NCBI GenBank assembly: GCA_016780825.1
Contig: JADHLF010000045.1
Location: 1-20,002 of the forward strand
Direction of reading: 5' to 3'
DNA from: Planktomarina sp.
GTDB lineage: Bacteria > Pseudomonadota > Alphaproteobacteria > Rhodobacterales > Rhodobacteraceae
Length of the DNA: 20,002 nt
A model generated the notes under the pieces. It made no database searches. It was not told the DNA's origin and saw only the letters and a list, made by a program, of their open reading frames with translations. Within the stretch, counting starts at the first letter, position 1. Each line of letters begins with the position of its first letter. The position numbers and the translations under genes were made by a program. Of this stretch, positions 8,140-15,893 are shown one piece after another.

Positions 8140-9417
8140 TTAGGCTTTAAGGATCGAGCGGCCCGCATAGATGGCGGTGTCGCCCAGCTCTTCTTCAATA
8201 CGGATCAATTGGTTGTATTTGGCCAGCCGATCGGACCGGGCCAATGAGCCGGTTTTGATTTGCCCGCAGTTGGTGGCGACGGCCAGATCCGCGATGGTGG
8301 CGTCTTCGGTCTCGCCGGAGCGGTGGCTCATCACATTGGTAAAGCCCGCACGATGCGCCATTTCCACCGCGCGCATGGTCTCAGTCAGCGACCCAATTTG
8401 GTTGACTTTCACCAGCATGGAGTTGGCCGATCCACGCTCAATGCCCATGGCCAACCGTTCGGGATTGGTCACAAAAAGATCGTCGCCAACCAATTGGCAG
8501 CGATCCCCAAGGGTCTCGGTCAAAAGTTTCCACCCGTCCCAATCATCCTCATCACAGCCATCTTCGATGCTGATAATCGGGTAGTCTTGCACCAAAGCGG
8601 CCAGATAGGCGACATTTTCCGCAGAGCTCAGCGATTTGCCTTCGCCCTTCATCTCATAGGTGCCATTTTTGCAATATTCGCTCGCGGCGCAATCCAAGGC
8701 GAGGTAAATGTCTTCGCCCGGCTTATAGCCGGCTTTCTCAATCGCCTGCATAATGAAGTCTAAAGCCGCGCGTGAGGATGAAATATTCGGGGCAAAACCG
8801 CCTTCATCACCAATGCCCGTTGAAAGGCCCGCGGCAATGAGATCCCCTTTGAGCGTATGGAACACTTCCGCACCCATGCGCACCGCATCGCGGATATTTT
8901 CGGCTGCAACCGGCATGATCATGAATTCTTGGATATCAATCGGGTTGTCCGCATGCTCGCCGCCATTCAAGATATTCATCATCGGCACTGGCAAGACCCG
9001 GGCGGAGGTGCCGCCGATGTAGCGATAAAGCGGTTGGCCACAATAATCTGCGGCAGCTTTGGCCACGGCTAAGGAGACCCCCAAGATCGCATTGGCACCC
9101 AGACGGGATTTATTGGGCGTGCCGTCCATTTCGATCATAGCCTGATCAATTGCGACCTGTTCATCGGCCTCAAAGCCAATCAACGCATCGGCAATTTCTC
9201 CGTTTACGTTTTCAATCGCGGTCAAGACACCCTTGCCCATATAGCGGCTTTTGTCGCCATCGCGCAGCTCAACAGCCTCATAGGCACCGGTCGAGGCTCC
9301 TGAGGGCACGGCCGCGCGGCCGAGTGTTCCATCTTCTAAAATCACATCAACCTCAACAGTGGGATTGCCCCGGCTGTCAAGAATTTCGCGGGCGTGAATA
9401 TCGATAATTGTGGACAT
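8140..9417 (-). CDS. eno: enolase (phosphopyruvate hydratase)
   Basis: Interconverts 2-phosphoglycerate and phosphoenolpyruvate in glycolysis and gluconeogenesis; a cytoplasmic Mg2+ enzyme. The 425 residues begin MSTIIDIHAREILDSRGNPT, the standard enolase start. The frame is open further upstream but without homology. CGGAG lies 9 bases before the ATG (9415-9417). Metal ligands are Asp242 (ALDCAAS), Glu285 (SIEDGCDEDDW) and Asp312 (GDDLFVTN). The catalytic pair is Glu205 (GIGDEGGF) and Lys337 (LVKVNQIG), and the phosphate loop is SHRSGETED (364-372). The protein is complete and ordinary. It is the last gene of the minus-strand block and lies 79 bases after the EamA transporter, so it may have its own promoter in that gap, though I see no convincing one. 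Confidence 0.98.
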   Translation of the reverse strand: MSTIIDIHAREILDSRGNPTVEVDVILEDGTLGRAAVPSGASTGAYEAVELRDGDKSRYMGKGVLTAIENVNGEIADALIGFEADEQVAIDQAMIEMDGTPNKSRLGANAILGVSLAVAKAAADYCGQPLYRYIGGTSARVLPVPMMNILNGGEHADNPIDIQEFMIMPVAAENIRDAVRMGAEVFHTLKGDLIAAGLSTGIGDEGGFAPNISSSRAALDFIMQAIEKAGYKPGEDIYLALDCAASEYCKNGTYEMKGEGKSLSSAENVAYLAALVQDYPIISIEDGCDEDDWDGWKLLTETLGDRCQLVGDDLFVTNPERLAMGIERGSANSMLVKVNQIGSLTETMRAVEMAHRAGFTNVMSHRSGETEDATIADLAVATNCGQIKTGSLARSDRLAKYNQLIRIEEELGDTAIYAGRSILKA

Positions 9418-9496
9418 GGATGAAGCTCCGGTAAAGTTTTGTTGCGCGCGGTTTAACAAGAGGGGGCTGCGGGTGAAAGAGCCATTTGACGCAAAT

Positions 9497-10372
9497 CTAC
9501 CGCAGCTGGGATTCACGCCACAGGGCGTAAATGCCAGATAAGACAACGATGGCCGATCCGATGAGGGTCCATTGGTCAAGCACTTCGCCAAAATACCAAA
9601 CACCTATGGCCACGCCGAAGAGCAATCGCGAATAGCGAAAGGGCACGACAGCCGCGACCTCGCCGATGCGCATGGCGGCGATAATGCAGTAATAGCCCCC
9701 GATGGCGATTAAAATGCTGATGGCGATCAGCAGGGCGTCTGATGACGCGGGCCAAATCACGCGGGGATCGAAGATCAAAAGGATCACGCCAGCCGGGATG
9801 GTGGCGCCAAAACCCAATGTCGCGAGCGCCAAGCTGGGCGTGGTTTTGGCGATGCGCCGGGTCGCCACGTCGCGCGCCGACAGGCCAATCACCCCCATAA
9901 GGGCCAAAAGTGCGGAGGCCTCAAAAGCCGCAGACCAAGGCCTTAAGATCACCGCAACGCCAAAGAGGCCCAAAAGAATAGCAGACCAGCGCCGAAGTCC
10001 GACTCTTTCGCGCAGCACCACAGCCGCGCCCAGCGTCACCAGCAGCGGGCTGACCTGAATGATGGCTGAGACCGTGGAAATGGGCACCAAGGCCAAGGCG
10101 AGCACGAAAAACGCGGTTCCGACCAGCTCGGACAGGGTGCGGCCAATCACCCAGGGATTGCTGATGATCTCCGCCGTTAAACCCTCGCCTTTTTGGCGGC
10201 TCCAGATATAAAAGCCCAATGTGCCGCCAAGGCCGATCATCAAGAGGATTTGACCGGACGACAGGCGGGTTGAGAGAAGTTTGATCAGTGAATCTTCCAC
10301 CGCAAAGGCGGCCATGGCCAGGGTGATGAAACCGATCCCGAGCAGGTTTTCGCGTTTTAGGCTCTCAGACAT
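9497..10372 (-). CDS. EamA/DMT-family membrane transporter
   Basis: An inner-membrane protein of the drug/metabolite transporter superfamily, 291 residues from the ATG at 10370-10372 (MSESLKRENLLGIGF). About ten hydrophobic segments are visible, arranged as two EamA repeats: LLGIGFITLAMAAFAVED opens the first half, and a comparable block from about residue 145 (LLALMGVIGLSARDVATR) opens the second. Members export small metabolites or amino acids; the substrate cannot be inferred. An upstream in-frame ATG/TTG region lies inside the Fur-family gene and is not favoured. The start overlaps the end of that regulator gene by 8 bases, so the two are probably co-translated. This may mean metal-responsive co-regulation, or simply compact packing. 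Confidence 0.88.
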   Translation of the reverse strand: MSESLKRENLLGIGFITLAMAAFAVEDSLIKLLSTRLSSGQILLMIGLGGTLGFYIWSRQKGEGLTAEIISNPWVIGRTLSELVGTAFFVLALALVPISTVSAIIQVSPLLVTLGAAVVLRERVGLRRWSAILLGLFGVAVILRPWSAAFEASALLALMGVIGLSARDVATRRIAKTTPSLALATLGFGATIPAGVILLIFDPRVIWPASSDALLIAISILIAIGGYYCIIAAMRIGEVAAVVPFRYSRLLFGVAIGVWYFGEVLDQWTLIGSAIVVLSGIYALWRESQLR

Positions 10373-10787
10373 TATCGCTGCGCTTAATCGGCACGCCATA
10401 AAGCTCCAAACGATGTCCCTTCAGGCGGTACCCCAGGCGCTTTGCAATTTTTTCCTGTAGGGCTTCAATATCCGGGTCGATGAATTCCACCACCTCGCCG
10501 CTGTTCATATCGATCAAGTGATCGTGATGATCGCGCTCTGCATCCTCATAGCGCGCCCGACCATCGCCAAATTCCAACTTTTCCAGAATGCCTGACTCTT
10601 CGAACAATTTTACGGATCGATAGACCGTGGCAATAGATATCCGAGGATCAAGTTTCAGCGCGCGGGCATAGAGTTCTTCCACATCGGGGTGATCTTGGGA
10701 CTCTTCCAAGACTTGAGCCACGGTGCGACGTTGATCGGTCATGCGCAGCCCGTTTTGTGCGCATCTTTGCATAATATCTTTCGCCAT
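10365..10787 (-). CDS. mur: Fur-family metalloregulator, Mur-like
   Basis: A DNA-binding metal sensor, 140 residues from the ATG at 10785-10787; GGTGA sits 4 bases upstream. The N-terminal winged helix (about 10-75) contains LRMTDQRRTVAQVLEES and ISIATVYRSVKLFEE, the Fur recognition helix. The metal and dimer domain has RDHHDHLIDMNSGEVVEF (about 85-102) and ends HRLELYGVPIKRSD. There is no CxxC pair (the only cysteine is near residue 9), so the structural Zn-Cys4 site of many Fur proteins is absent. This pattern and the LIDMNSG segment match, from memory, the alphaproteobacterial Mur branch, which senses Mn2+ and controls manganese uptake. Plain Fur is the alternative name. It follows the antiporter stop by 32 bases and overlaps the EamA gene. 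Confidence 0.9.
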   Translation of the reverse strand: MAKDIMQRCAQNGLRMTDQRRTVAQVLEESQDHPDVEELYARALKLDPRISIATVYRSVKLFEESGILEKLEFGDGRARYEDAERDHHDHLIDMNSGEVVEFIDPDIEALQEKIAKRLGYRLKGHRLELYGVPIKRSDNV

Positions 10788-10819
10788 ATCGTCACCACGC
10801 CCCAACTGACCGGCCAACC

Positions 10820-12066
10820 TCAGCGCGGATCAGGATTATCGCCCACCCGCCGGGCCATTGGCGCAACGGTGAGGCCTTGTACGATGATCGAGAACAAAAC
10901 CACAATATAGGTTACGGTTAAAATAAGCGGTTTGTACTCAGATGCTGGCAAGGAGAGCGCCAAAGCGATGGAAATTCCGCCTTTAAGGCCCCCCAGGTCA
11001 TGATTGGGACAATGCCTCGGGAGAAGTCGCGGAAGGGGCGCAGAACCATGATGGGCACAATGACCGCGCACCAGCGGGCCAGAAGCGATAGGCCAATTGC
11101 CAAGAGGCCGGCGGTGATTGCGCTGAGGGAGAATGCTATGGCAAAGACCTCTAGGCCGATCATCAGAAATAGGATCGCATTCAAAATCTCATCGAGCAAT
11201 TTCCAAAACGCATCCACATAGTCTCGGGTTTTTTGGGTCATCGCATGGGCCGTCCTCTCGTCGCCGATCAAAAGCCCGGCGCAGACGGCCATAATCGGGG
11301 CCGAGACATGCAGCCAAAGCGCCAATTGATAGCCGCCAAAGGCGAGCGCAAGCGTCAGCAGGACTTCCACGGAATAATCGTTAATCTCACACATCACCCG
11401 ATAGGTGCCCCAACCAAGGGCAAGACCGAGAATAGCCCCGCCAAAGGCCTCGCGGATAAACAAGAGCGCCGCATCACCAAAGCCGCTGCCATGGGTGCCA
11501 GCAGCCGGAAAGGCCAGGCCCACAAAGATCAAAAACACCACATAGCCGACGCCGTCATTAAACAGGCTCTCGCCGGCAATTTTGGTCTCAAGCGACTTGG
11601 GAAGGTTCGCCGCCCGTAAGACCCCCAATACGGCCACAGGATCGGTGGGGGAAATCAGAGCGCCGAAGACCAGCGCGATCAGCAACGGCGCGCCGGTGAT
11701 CCAACTAAATCCTATGCCAGTGACCGCTGTAGACAAGCAGACGCCCATGGTGGCCATGAGCATGACAATGCCCCAATTGGCCTTGAGATCGGAGAATTTG
11801 ACATGCAAGGCGCCGGCAAACAACAAAAGCCCCAGCATCCCTTCCAGCAAAGCATCTGAAAAATCAAACGCGACGACCATCTGTTGAAGCTCTGCGGTCA
11901 ACTGCAGGCCCGGCCAGAGGGCATCCAGGCCGAGGAGGCCCAGCGAGGTCAGAAGCGAGACGATAAATATGCCAATAGCCGATGGCAGGCGGAAGAAAAT
12001 CGCATTGATGGCGGCAAATATGCCGGCCAGAACAATAAGGGCGGAAGTGATTTGCAAAAACGTCAT
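10820..12066 (-). pseudogene. NhaP-type Na+/H+ antiporter (CPA1), frameshifted in a G6 run
   Basis: An inner-membrane cation:proton antiporter, broken or frameshifted in this sequence. The first frame starts at ATG 12064-12066 (MTFLQITSALIVLAG) and holds about eleven hydrophobic segments with the family motifs ISPTDPVAVLGVLR (138-151) and GESLFNDGVGY (165-175). It reads correctly to IMTWG (residue 359), then becomes nonsense and would stop at 10918. In the -1 frame the expected continuation GLKGGISIALALSLP and the last membrane segment run on to TGA at 10820-10822. Joining the two at the six-G run (plus-strand C6, 10989-10994) gives 415 residues, normal for the family; seven Gs would restore one frame. 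Everything else is intact, so this is a very recent mutation, a sequencing error or slippage-dependent expression. It lies 47 bases after selO. Confidence 0.85.
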
Positions 12067-12113
12067 AGGTGTTTTCTGCCACAGGCATGGGACAATTTCT
12101 ATACCGCGCCGCG

Positions 12114-13502
12114 CTAGGTGCCGCAAAAAGTTTGGGTTACAACCTCTTGCGGGTTAGGGGCGGCGATGAACCTTGCGGCGCCTCCGTGCGAAAATGGCGT
12201 TTTAAGCGCCGCATGCAGCGCATCAAACAGCTGCATGTCACCGGACACCGCATCGGCAATCATCGCCTCCACCAGATGATTGCGTGGGATGATCGCCGGG
12301 TTGACCTGCACCAATGCATCCTGCGCAGGTCCTGCCGCCTGCCAACGGGCATGCCAATCGGCAAAATCCGGATGCGCGCCGAAATAGGCGCGGCTCTCCC
12401 CTGTGGCCAATGCCCGAAAACACAGCGTGAAATCTGCGCCCATATCGGCCATGAGTTTGAGGAGCCCATCGATCAGCGCCTCTGCCTCTTGGGTGACGGT
12501 CAAACCGATCTTGCGGGCAAAAACCGCGGTATATTCACGCGCGAATATGTCACCAAAGCCCTGCACAATCTCGGTAAAACGGGTGATGCTGGCGTTGCGA
12601 TCCTCTGCAAGGGGCAGCAAAGCCGTGGCCAGTTGCGCCATATTCCACGCCGCCAAATTTGGCTGATTTCCATAGGCATAGCGGCCCTGCCGATCAATGG
12701 AGCTGAAGGTCTTCATCGGCACAAAATCATCCATGAAAGCGCAGGGGCCATAATCAATTGTGAGCCCGCCCACATGGCTGTTGTCGGTGTTCATCACGCC
12801 GTGAATGAAGCCCACCCCCATCCATTGCGCGATCAGGCGGGCTTGCGCGGCCACGGCTGCGCTCAAAAAATCTTCGACGGTTTGAGCCTGGTGGTAATGG
12901 CGCTCTATGGCCTGTTGCAGCAGGGCGTTCAGCGCTTGAGTGTCGTCGCGGGCGGCGAAATACTGAAATGTACCCACCCGAATATGGCTTGAGGCTGTTC
13001 TGCATAGGATCGCGCCGGGCAGGGGGCCTTGCTCGCGCAGAATTGTTTCCCCCGTGGCCACCGCCGCCAGGGCGCGGGTGGTGGGAATGCCGAGCGCATG
13101 CATGGCTTCACTTATCAAATATTCACGCAAGACCGGCCCATACCATGCCCGCCCATCGCCATTGCGCGACCAGGCGGTGCGACCGGCGCCTTTGAGTTGA
13201 ATATCAAAGCGCCCCTGTGGTCCGATCACCTCACCAAGCAGAACCGCGCGCCCGTCGCCAAGCTGGGGGTTCCAATGGCCAAATTGATGGCCAGCATAGG
13301 CCTGCGCGATCGGCTCTGCGCCCAAAGGAATTTGATTGCCCGCCATAAAGACTGGCCAATCGTCCTCGAAGGTTATGCCCAACTCCTGCGCATGTTCGGT
13401 ATTGAGCCTCAAGCCCCTGGGGGCTGCAACCGGCACAGGCGCTTGCCGGGTGAACATCTGTCGCGGCAGGGCGGCATAGCTATTGTCCCAAGTGGCCTGC
13501 AT
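12114..13502 (-). CDS. selO: protein adenylyltransferase SelO (YdiU/UPF0061)
   Basis: A pseudokinase-fold enzyme that, in studied members, transfers AMP to protein Ser/Thr/Tyr and is linked to redox stress. It is 462 residues from ATG 13500-13502, slightly short for the family. Seen: AYAGHQFGHWNPQLGDGRA (69-86), Lys104 in IQLKGAGRTAWSR, REYLISEAM (127-135), ASSHIRVGTFQ (170-180), then HGVMNTDN (234-241) and DYGPCAFMD (250-258). By family comparison Asp240 is the likely base and Asn241/Asp250 the metal ligands. Cys254 and Cys460 of the C-terminal TFCGT may form the disulfide known in bacterial SelO; the C-terminal Cys takes the place of selenocysteine in eukaryotic forms. The loop after NTDN reads SHVGGLT where I recall Met-x-Ile-x-Gly-Glu in most members. 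ATG overlaps the nucleoside hydrolase stop (TGATG). Confidence 0.93.
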   Translation of the reverse strand: MQATWDNSYAALPRQMFTRQAPVPVAAPRGLRLNTEHAQELGITFEDDWPVFMAGNQIPLGAEPIAQAYAGHQFGHWNPQLGDGRAVLLGEVIGPQGRFDIQLKGAGRTAWSRNGDGRAWYGPVLREYLISEAMHALGIPTTRALAAVATGETILREQGPLPGAILCRTASSHIRVGTFQYFAARDDTQALNALLQQAIERHYHQAQTVEDFLSAAVAAQARLIAQWMGVGFIHGVMNTDNSHVGGLTIDYGPCAFMDDFVPMKTFSSIDRQGRYAYGNQPNLAAWNMAQLATALLPLAEDRNASITRFTEIVQGFGDIFAREYTAVFARKIGLTVTQEAEALIDGLLKLMADMGADFTLCFRALATGESRAYFGAHPDFADWHARWQAAGPAQDALVQVNPAIIPRNHLVEAMIADAVSGDMQLFDALHAALKTPFSHGGAARFIAAPNPQEVVTQTFCGT

Positions 13503-14437
13503 CACAAGCAGGCCAAGCGTTGGGTGAGGAGATCAAAAAATTTCGCCGCATCAATTTGCCCTAAAAACAGGGCATTGGCCGGACGATCGGTCACACGCCA
13601 CCAATCGGCAACGGTCATGCCTCGGGTCAGCTCGGATTGGGTTTCAATTTCCACATTGATCCTCCGCCCTGAGAAGAGCTCTGGCGCGATCAAATAGGCT
13701 ATGACGCATGGATCGTGAAGCGGCGCGCCTTCGGAGCCATATTTCTCGGTATCAAACCGTTCAAAAAATTCCGTCCAGCCGGCCACAACCTCGCAGACCG
13801 GATGGTTCTTGGCCCGCAGCGCGGCGCTCCAGGCTGGGTTTGTCAGCGCCTTATGCGTCACATCCAGCGGGGCTACGACGAGATCTAGGCCGGATTGAAA
13901 CACCAGTTGAGCCGCTTCGGGGTCGACATAGATGTTAAATTCAGCAGCGGGTGTGATATTGCCCACCTCAAAATAGGCCCCGCCCATCAAGACAACCTGG
14001 GCGATGCGTGCTGCGATATCAGGCGCGCGTTGCAGAGCGGTGGCAATATTTGTCAGCGGCCCAAGGGGGCAGAGGGTGATGGTCTTTGGAGGCGCGGCGC
14101 GCAAGCTGTCGATGATAAAGTCGACCGCATGCGTGCTTTGCTCGGTCATGACAGGGTCCGGCAGGAGCGCCCCGTCCAATCCGCTGTCGCCATGGACATG
14201 TTCTGCCGTGACCAAACCGCGGCCCATGGGGCGATCACAGCCGGCAAAAACTGGCACATCGGCGCGCCCCGCCAATTCGCAAACCTGCCGCGCATTGAAG
14301 CTCGTGCGCTCCAAAGGCACATTGCCGGCAACGCAGGTCAGTCCCAGCACGTTCAGCTCGGGTGAGGCCAAGGCCAGCAAGATTGCCACCGCATCATCTT
14401 GGCCCGGATCTGTGTCAATGATGATGTCTCGGCGCAT
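13502..14437 (-). CDS. inosine/uridine-preferring nucleoside hydrolase family protein
   Basis: Cleaves the N-glycosidic bond of ribonucleosides to give a free base and ribose, with a bound Ca2+; cytoplasmic. It has 311 residues, the usual length. The N-terminal calcium motif DTDPGQDDA (8-16) is intact, with HGDSGLDG (82-89), AEFNIYVDPEAA (165-176) and HDP (241-243) completing the active site. Purine or pyrimidine preference cannot be read from the sequence. GAGG lies 7 bases before the ATG at 14435-14437. It sits 48 bases after the xanthine phosphoribosyltransferase gene, which would recapture a released purine base, so the pair looks like a nucleoside salvage unit. The stop shares a base with the selO start. 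Confidence 0.94.
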   Translation of the reverse strand: MRRDIIIDTDPGQDDAVAILLALASPELNVLGLTCVAGNVPLERTSFNARQVCELAGRADVPVFAGCDRPMGRGLVTAEHVHGDSGLDGALLPDPVMTEQSTHAVDFIIDSLRAAPPKTITLCPLGPLTNIATALQRAPDIAARIAQVVLMGGAYFEVGNITPAAEFNIYVDPEAAQLVFQSGLDLVVAPLDVTHKALTNPAWSAALRAKNHPVCEVVAGWTEFFERFDTEKYGSEGAPLHDPCVIAYLIAPELFSGRRINVEIETQSELTRGMTVADWWRVTDRPANALFLGQIDAAKFFDLLTQRLACL

Positions 14438-14485
14438 TGGCTGACCTCGCTGTGCGGTTAGGGTGTCACTGAGGAAATTTGGGGA

Positions 14486-14989
14486 TCAATCCGTCCCGCG
14501 ATAGGGTTGAACATATTGCAACGCCATATCCCAGGGAAAGAAGATCCAAGTGTCTTGGCTCACTTCAGTGATGAACGTATCCACCATCGGGCGGCCTTGC
14601 GGTTTGGCATAGACCGTGGCGAAATGGGCCTTGGGATATTTGGAGCGCACCAACTCCAGAGTTTTGCCACTGTCGACCAAATCATCAATGACCAAAATCC
14701 CGGTGCCGTCGCCCATCAACTCCGCATCCGGTGCCTTGAGAACAACAGCATCGGCACGGTCTTGATGGTGATAGCTTTTCACGCTGATCGTATCGACATT
14801 GCGCACATCCAATTCCCGCGCCACAATCATCGCAGGGGCCATGCCCCCGCGTGTGATGGCGACAATTGCGCGCCATCCGCCGTCTTCAGGGCCTTTGCCA
14901 TCGAGTCGCCAGGCCAATGCCCGCGAATCGCGGTGCATCTGATCCCAGCTGACATGGAAGCCTTTTTCATGTGGTAGACGGTCTGACAT
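14486..14989 (-). CDS. gpt: xanthine (xanthine-guanine) phosphoribosyltransferase
   Basis: Transfers phosphoribose from PRPP to xanthine or guanine, making XMP/GMP in purine salvage. The 167 residues and overall pattern match E. coli-type Gpt. Motifs: AITRGGMAPA (44-53), the 13-residue PRPP loop with VIDDLVDSGKT at 100-110, and the base-recognition segment DTWIFFPWDMA (146-156). A strong AAGGA site precedes the ATG at 14987-14989. It is 33 bases downstream of fabI and upstream of the nucleoside hydrolase, so one transcript probably carries all three. Exact preference between xanthine and guanine is not decided by the sequence. Confidence 0.95.
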   Translation of the reverse strand: MSDRLPHEKGFHVSWDQMHRDSRALAWRLDGKGPEDGGWRAIVAITRGGMAPAMIVARELDVRNVDTISVKSYHHQDRADAVVLKAPDAELMGDGTGILVIDDLVDSGKTLELVRSKYPKAHFATVYAKPQGRPMVDTFITEVSQDTWIFFPWDMALQYVQPYRGTD

Positions 14990-15022
14990 GGTGTTTCCTT
15001 ACCTTTAAAATCGCATTGCCTG

Positions 15023-15811
15023 TTATTCAGGCAGCTCGAGACCCTTCATTCCAATAACATGATAGCCGGCATCCACATGCAGGATTTCTCCCGTCACACC
15101 CGATCCGAGGTCTGACAGCAGATAAAGAGCCGATTTTCCAACTTCCGCTTGGGTCACCGTGCGGCGCAACGGGCTGTTGGTTTCATTCCATTTCATAATC
15201 TCGCGAAAATCGCCGATGCCCGAGGCGGCTAGGGTTTTGATGGTGCCTGCTGAGATCGCGTTCACGCGGATATTATAGCGCCCCAGGTCTTCGGCCAAAT
15301 AGCGCACAGAGGCTTCTAAAGCGGCCTTTGCCACACCCATAACATTGTAATTGGGCATGACTTTTTCGGCGCCATAATAGGTCATGGTCAGGCAGGATGC
15401 GCCCGGGGCCAAAAGCTCCTGAGCCGCTTGCAAAATAGCGGTGAAGGAATAGGCAGAAATATCCATGGTCATTAGGAAATTGGCCCGAGATGTGTTGATA
15501 TATTGTCCGCGCAACTCGGATTTATCTGAAAAGCCAATGGCATGCACGATGAAGTCAATCTGGCCCCAGGTGTCTTTTGCTTGTTGCATCAAAGCGGCGA
15601 TGGAGTCGGGGTCGCCTGCGTCACATTCTGCCACGATGGGCGCATTGAGCTGTTGGGCCAGCGGCAGGACGCGTTTTTTCATCGCCTCCCCCACATAGGT
15701 CACGCCGATTTCGGCGCCCTCGGCCTGCAAAGCCTCCGAGATGCCCCAGGCAATTGATTTGTCATTGGCCAGGCCCATGATCAGGCCCCGTTTTCCGGTC
15801 ATCAGCCCCAT
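15023..15811 (-). CDS. fabI: enoyl-[acyl-carrier-protein] reductase (NADH)
   Basis: Reduces trans-2-enoyl-ACP in the last step of each fatty-acid elongation cycle; cytoplasmic, an SDR-family enzyme and the target of triclosan. I start at ATG 15809-15811 (MGLMTGKRGLIMGLANDKS), 262 residues. This matches FabI N-termini and has GGGGGAAAG just upstream. Another ATG at 15824-15826 adds five residues but would lie at the transcription start predicted from the TATAAT at 15832-15837. Cofactor motif GLANDKSIAWG is at 13-23; the catalytic Tyr-x6-Lys is Tyr155 and Lys162 in NYNVMGVAK, with the second Tyr at 145. It is the first gene of the long minus-strand block and diverges from pdxH. Confidence 0.96.
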   Translation of the reverse strand: MGLMTGKRGLIMGLANDKSIAWGISEALQAEGAEIGVTYVGEAMKKRVLPLAQQLNAPIVAECDAGDPDSIAALMQQAKDTWGQIDFIVHAIGFSDKSELRGQYINTSRANFLMTMDISAYSFTAILQAAQELLAPGASCLTMTYYGAEKVMPNYNVMGVAKAALEASVRYLAEDLGRYNIRVNAISAGTIKTLAASGIGDFREIMKWNETNSPLRRTVTQAEVGKSALYLLSDLGSGVTGEILHVDAGYHVIGMKGLELPE

Positions 15812-15840
15812 TGGACTTTCCCCCATCGAGAATTATATAC
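15811..15840. promoter_or_regulatory. divergent promoter region between fabI and pdxH
   Basis: On the minus strand, a consensus TATAAT (15832-15837) lies 20 bases before the chosen fabI ATG; I see no good -35 box for it. On the plus strand TTGGAC (15811-15816) and TATATA (15834-15839), spaced by 17 bases, could drive pdxH. The two -10 elements overlap, so the genes may compete for polymerase. These are inspection-based calls. Confidence 0.4.
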
Positions 15841-15893
15841 AGAATTGTCTAAGCGAACACCCCCTGTGCATCAACCCAAAGGCGACCTCTGAC

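Noticed and set aside
9484..9496. Small hairpin ATTTG-ACG-CAAAT directly after the EamA transporter stop
   Set aside because: Only 5 AT-rich base pairs and no T-run; too weak to call a terminator.
10918..10991. Treating the antiporter as a genuinely shorter 0-frame protein
   Set aside because: The residues after the shift show no family similarity, whereas the other frame continues the conserved motif and last membrane segment precisely.
12069..12992. Long open frame on the plus strand opposite selO (about 307 codons)
   Set aside because: SelO motifs are unmistakable on the minus strand; the antisense translation is rich in His/Gln/Arg/Gly, typical of a shadow frame.
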